A program made the translations under genes and the position numbers. Shown piece after piece: positions 60,918 through 64,000 of a stretch of 64,000 bases of DNA (position 1 is the first letter of the stretch; each line of letters opens with the position of its first letter). The notes under the pieces were generated by a model that searched no databases, was not told the origin of the DNA, and saw only the letters and a list, made by a program, of their open reading frames with translations. Source of the stretch: an uncultured bacterium (lineage in GTDB: Bacteria > Cyanobacteriota > Vampirovibrionia > Gastranaerophilales > Gastranaerophilaceae); assembly GCA_902788345.1 (NCBI GenBank), contig CADAJP010000002.1, positions 62,001 to 126,000 on the forward strand, read 5' to 3'.

Positions 60918-63803
60918 CTATATCACTTTCCATCTGATTTTAAACAAAGTTTCAGTTACTATCGCTGCTGTCATTTGTTCTTTTAGTTTCCGTATGTTTT
61001 CATTCTTTTGTTCGTTTATTTCATCTTCTCTATCGTCTTGTTCATTACGTAACCTACGGAGATGTTTTTTACAATCATCAATTTTGCTTTGTAATTCAAC
61101 ATATTCAGCATTGTTTGTAGCGTTTTCACTATCTTTTATGTAAGTTCGCATTTTACGTTTTTCGCTATCAATTTCTCTGCCTATATTGTCGATTAAATCT
61201 GCAGCCCATTTGTTAAGTCTGTTGATTTCATCTTTTAAGTATCCGTTATTTAGGTCTTCATTCTTGGTTATAGTTGCTTTAATATGTTGTTCAGCATCTT
61301 GTTCCAATTTCTTATCTATATCATAAGGGATTACTATGTCATTTTTGGACATGGCTTCTACATCAAATAATTTTTCACACAATTCTTGGTCTAAATTCTG
61401 CCCATCATCAGTAAATGCATTAAATAATAAATAGTCTGCACTTTCAAAAGATTGAATATTTAACTTATTCAAAACCAAATATCCTGATTTACCTTTCAAA
61501 TTCTCTATTATTGAAATTTTTCTTGGGTGGTTTGTTATATCAAAAACAACTTCTTTTACAGGTGTATCAGCATCAATTGCCTGTTCTAATACATATTCGC
61601 CAAGCGGATGGGACATTCTGTATAAGTAATTACTTATAATATTTTCCTTATTTTTATCTTTAGAAATCAAATAGTAATTACCTGTTTGATTGTTTTCGAT
61701 TTTTCTGTGCAAGTTAAAAGTCAGATTCTTATCATCAAAACTGGCATTATCACCTAAAATAACCTTTGTAGTATTCCAAAAAAGTTTTTCAAACCTGCTC
61801 ATCTTCTTTTTAGTATCTTCTAACTGAGTTGCAAGTCTCCTGTGAACATCTTCATCAAAATTATTAAGCACATTTTGTTTCGTTAATTTCATCTGTGCTT
61901 GGATTTTTTCATCCATATCTTTTTGCAACTTATCAAAAGCATCTTTTATCTCTTTAGGAGTCCTGCATTCTTGATAAATTGTCATAATTCTTTTTTCAAA
62001 ATCTACCCCTGACTCTAATGTCCCCAATACAGTATCAGAAGAACCAAATACACCAGAAAATAGGTTAAACTTTTCTTCTAATAATTTGTAAACTCTTTTA
62101 TCAGTTTCATTAGATTCATTTAAGAAATTAACAACTACAACATCGTGTTTTTGACCGTACCTGTGGCATCTGCCTATTCTCTGTTCGATTCTCTGCGGGT
62201 TCCAAGGCAGGTCATAATTTATAACCAAAGAACAGAATTGCAGGTTTATACCTTCTGCTGCTGATTCTGTTGCAATAAGAATCTCCGCATCATCTCTAAA
62301 TTTTTCTACAATAGCATTTCTTTTATCTGCCGTAACAGAACCGCTAATTCTGCCTGTATCTTTGTTTTTCTCTAACCATTCTTGATAAATTTGATTTGAT
62401 TCTTTATCAGAGTTTGTTCCGTTAAATAGTAAAACTTTCCCTTTATAACCATTATTATCAAGATATTGTTTTAAGTATTCTTGAGTTCTTCTTGATTCTG
62501 TAAAGATTAGAGCCTTTTTATTTGCACCTTTATCAATACTTGAAAAACCTTTATTTATTGCTTCAATAAGGTGAACAGTTTTAGAATCAGTTGTTATAGT
62601 CTTTGCAAGCCCAATAAATTTATCAATCTCATCAATTTCTGACTGAATTTTTTGCTTTTTCTCTTTCTCTGATAGAAGTTTCTTTAATTCTTCCTGTGTT
62701 ACTGTATCAATTTCTTCATCAGCATCTTCTTCATCTTGTTCAAGAATTTCCAAATCATCTTCATCTAAGTCTATATGCAATTGCTCATCTTCATTGATTT
62801 TATCGTCTTTCAATGCTATCAAACGAGCCTTTATTGATTCTAATGTCCCTATTACAGCAACAGAAGAAGACGCAAGAAGTTTTCTTACAACATTTGTTAT
62901 AAGAGTTCTTTGAGAATTAGGAATAGCATAAGAATCTTCCTTTTGCAAAAAACTGGATACTCCTAAATAAAGTTCCTGTTCTTCTTTGTTTGTCTTAAAT
63001 GGAAAAGTTATTGCCTTTCTTTTCGTGTAAGGTACATATTCTGTAACATCTTCTCTTAATGTCCTTTTGCAAAATACTTGTAATCTGTTTTTCAAATCTT
63101 CTAAACCTGTAGAAGAATTTACATACTGTTGTCTAAAAGATGAAATATCACCAAAGATACCATCACTGATAATTGAAGTTAAACCATACAATTCAAGTAA
63201 TGAATTTTGCAATGGTGTAGCAGTCAATAGTAATTTCTTTGTGTCATTCAAAGCAAATTTTATACCTGTTGCGGTTTTGTTATTGGTTTTATAGGCATTT
63301 CTTAACTTATGTGCCTCATCTATTATAGCTATATCCCATTTGCATTCTCTAATTGCTTCTTTATATCTATTGGCAAAGTTATATGACATTATAATAACTT
63401 TATTTTTTTGTCTTAAAGGATTCGTTATTCCAGCATTTATAAACTGTTTGTATGTTTTAGCTTCCAAAATAACATTAGGAATGTTGAATTTTTCATAAAG
63501 CTCCAAACTCCATTGTTTTCTTAGAGATGCAGGACAGATAATAAGAATGTTTCGTTTTCTTTCTGCCCAATATTGACAAATAACAAGACCTGCTTCAATT
63601 GTTTTACCAAGGCCAACTTCATCAGCCAAAATAACGCCTTTTGATAGAGGGGATTTAAAAGCAAATAAAGCAGCTTCTACTTGGTGAGGGGTAAGATTAA
63701 CACAAGCATTGAATAAGGACATAGAAATCCTATCAGAATCATTTGACGCTGAATGCTTTGTTAATTCATTTGCAAAATACTTGGCATGATAATTTGTGCA
63801 CAT
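60918..63803 (-). CDS. SNF2-family helicase
   Basis: 961-residue superfamily 2 ATPase. Helicase domain 1 has GVILADEVGLGKTIEAGLV (Walker A) and IAIIDEAHKLRNAYK (DEAH, about 159), LLLTATPLQNSLLELYGL (motif III), and domain 2 has FTESRRTQEYLKQYL, ATESAAEGINLQFC and RIGRCHRYGQKHDVVVVNFL (motif VI, about 540). The rest (about 600-961) is helical with a coiled coil and unrecognised. It is the first gene of the operon, which fits DrmD-like or Hma-type helicases that accompany methylases in anti-phage systems. The start has GGGATAGGA upstream. Confidence 0.88.
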   Translation of the reverse strand: MCTNYHAKYFANELTKHSASNDSDRISMSLFNACVNLTPHQVEAALFAFKSPLSKGVILADEVGLGKTIEAGLVICQYWAERKRNILIICPASLRKQWSLELYEKFNIPNVILEAKTYKQFINAGITNPLRQKNKVIIMSYNFANRYKEAIRECKWDIAIIDEAHKLRNAYKTNNKTATGIKFALNDTKKLLLTATPLQNSLLELYGLTSIISDGIFGDISSFRQQYVNSSTGLEDLKNRLQVFCKRTLREDVTEYVPYTKRKAITFPFKTNKEEQELYLGVSSFLQKEDSYAIPNSQRTLITNVVRKLLASSSVAVIGTLESIKARLIALKDDKINEDEQLHIDLDEDDLEILEQDEEDADEEIDTVTQEELKKLLSEKEKKQKIQSEIDEIDKFIGLAKTITTDSKTVHLIEAINKGFSSIDKGANKKALIFTESRRTQEYLKQYLDNNGYKGKVLLFNGTNSDKESNQIYQEWLEKNKDTGRISGSVTADKRNAIVEKFRDDAEILIATESAAEGINLQFCSLVINYDLPWNPQRIEQRIGRCHRYGQKHDVVVVNFLNESNETDKRVYKLLEEKFNLFSGVFGSSDTVLGTLESGVDFEKRIMTIYQECRTPKEIKDAFDKLQKDMDEKIQAQMKLTKQNVLNNFDEDVHRRLATQLEDTKKKMSRFEKLFWNTTKVILGDNASFDDKNLTFNLHRKIENNQTGNYYLISKDKNKENIISNYLYRMSHPLGEYVLEQAIDADTPVKEVVFDITNHPRKISIIENLKGKSGYLVLNKLNIQSFESADYLLFNAFTDDGQNLDQELCEKLFDVEAMSKNDIVIPYDIDKKLEQDAEQHIKATITKNEDLNNGYLKDEINRLNKWAADLIDNIGREIDSEKRKMRTYIKDSENATNNAEYVELQSKIDDCKKHLRRLRNEQDDREDEINEQKNENIRKLKEQMTAAIVTETLFKIRWKVI

Positions 63804-63909
63804 AAATTCCTATCCCTAATTTCATTCTAACATGAAACATCTTACCTGGCTTTAATTTTACAATACGTTAAAATTATTCTTATGTATGTAATCTGCTTAA
63901 AACAGCATT

Positions 63910-63999
63910 TTATAATATATGATGTTTTTTACTATAATATATGAACGACTGTAATGTATTTCTATCAATTTGATATTCTGAACCATGTGGAAGTCCTTC
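63910..63999 (-). CDS. Possible partial gene, C-terminal end only
   Basis: An open frame of 29 codons from the right edge, ending TAA at 63910-63912, encodes EGLPHGSEYQIDRNTLQSFI and nine more residues. Sequence such as GLPHGSEYQIDR looks protein-like, but in A+T-rich DNA the length is not decisive, and it may be a chance frame. If real it is the gene preceding the SNF2 gene on the same strand, with 106 bases between. Confidence 0.35.
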   Translation of the reverse strand, partial: EGLPHGSEYQIDRNTLQSFIYYSKKHHIL

Positions 64000-64000
64000 G

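Noticed and set aside
53445..63803. The operon as a class 2 DISARM system.
   Set aside because: DrmA, DrmB and DrmC are absent and the third gene is a Res-type helicase-nuclease, so only the SNF2 and methylase parts are comparable.

Overview
Organism. The window is A+T-rich bacterial DNA with closely packed genes, frequent 1-8 base overlaps and AAAGGA/AGGAG-type ribosome binding sites. I infer an anaerobic, non-photosynthetic relative of cyanobacteria (Melainabacteria/Gastranaerophilales type), with moderate confidence. The pointers are a DnaJ whose glycine/zinc-finger region reads like cyanobacterial DnaJ, YggT proteins, a GH57-DUF3536 protein, a BioY of cyanobacterial style and GTAG-headed palindromic repeats. 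Anaerobic life is suggested by a trimeric NADH/ferredoxin-type [FeFe] hydrogenase and rubrerythrin. No 16S rRNA or tRNA is present to settle this.

Layout. Positions 1-42,340 look like ordinary chromosome. In order: truncated trkA with two YggT-like genes and mtnP (minus strand); a secreted protein, a GH57-DUF3536 enzyme and a YitT protein; the hydCBA hydrogenase operon ending in a bidirectional terminator; thiL-ispD-rubrerythrin; a GAF-GGDEF-HD-GYP signalling protein; a membrane glycosyltransferase; grpE-dnaJ and an exported beta-propeller; O-methyltransferase, ribH, murQ, gpsA and a PSP1 protein; rpmB; SpoIID; a REP-associated transposase in its own inverted-repeat element; a pseudouridine synthase group and an aminotransferase; an 862-residue protein of unknown function; a phosphoesterase; rqcP-like, Na/Pi transporter, acyl-ACP thioesterase, rimI, bioY; a MotA-like/OmpA-like pair reminiscent of ZorA-ZorB; a DUF711 protein; and a small unknown protein closing at a strong terminator.

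Accessory region. From about 42.4 kb to the right edge the content changes to mobile and defence genes, almost all on the minus strand. The left edge has repeats that could be integrase arm sites, then an excisionase-like protein, two related small proteins, a sigma-70-like factor, a helicase, and a primase split by a frameshift at an 11-base homopolymer. Next come unknown and HTH proteins, an AAA/DUF4143 ATPase preceded by three repeats of exact 33-bp period, and a serine resolvase with a Tn3-like three-subsite res locus. The last 10 kb is a four-gene operon: SNF2 helicase, beta-class DNA methyltransferase, type III-like restriction helicase/nuclease, and an AlbA_2 (Schlafen-type) protein. 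This is most likely an anti-phage restriction system. No integrase is seen, so the element probably continues past the right edge.

The most interesting items are the four-gene restriction operon, the res locus, the split primase, the REP transposon and its distant GTAG-headed relative, the ZorAB-like pair outside any Zorya locus, and the 33-bp repeats.
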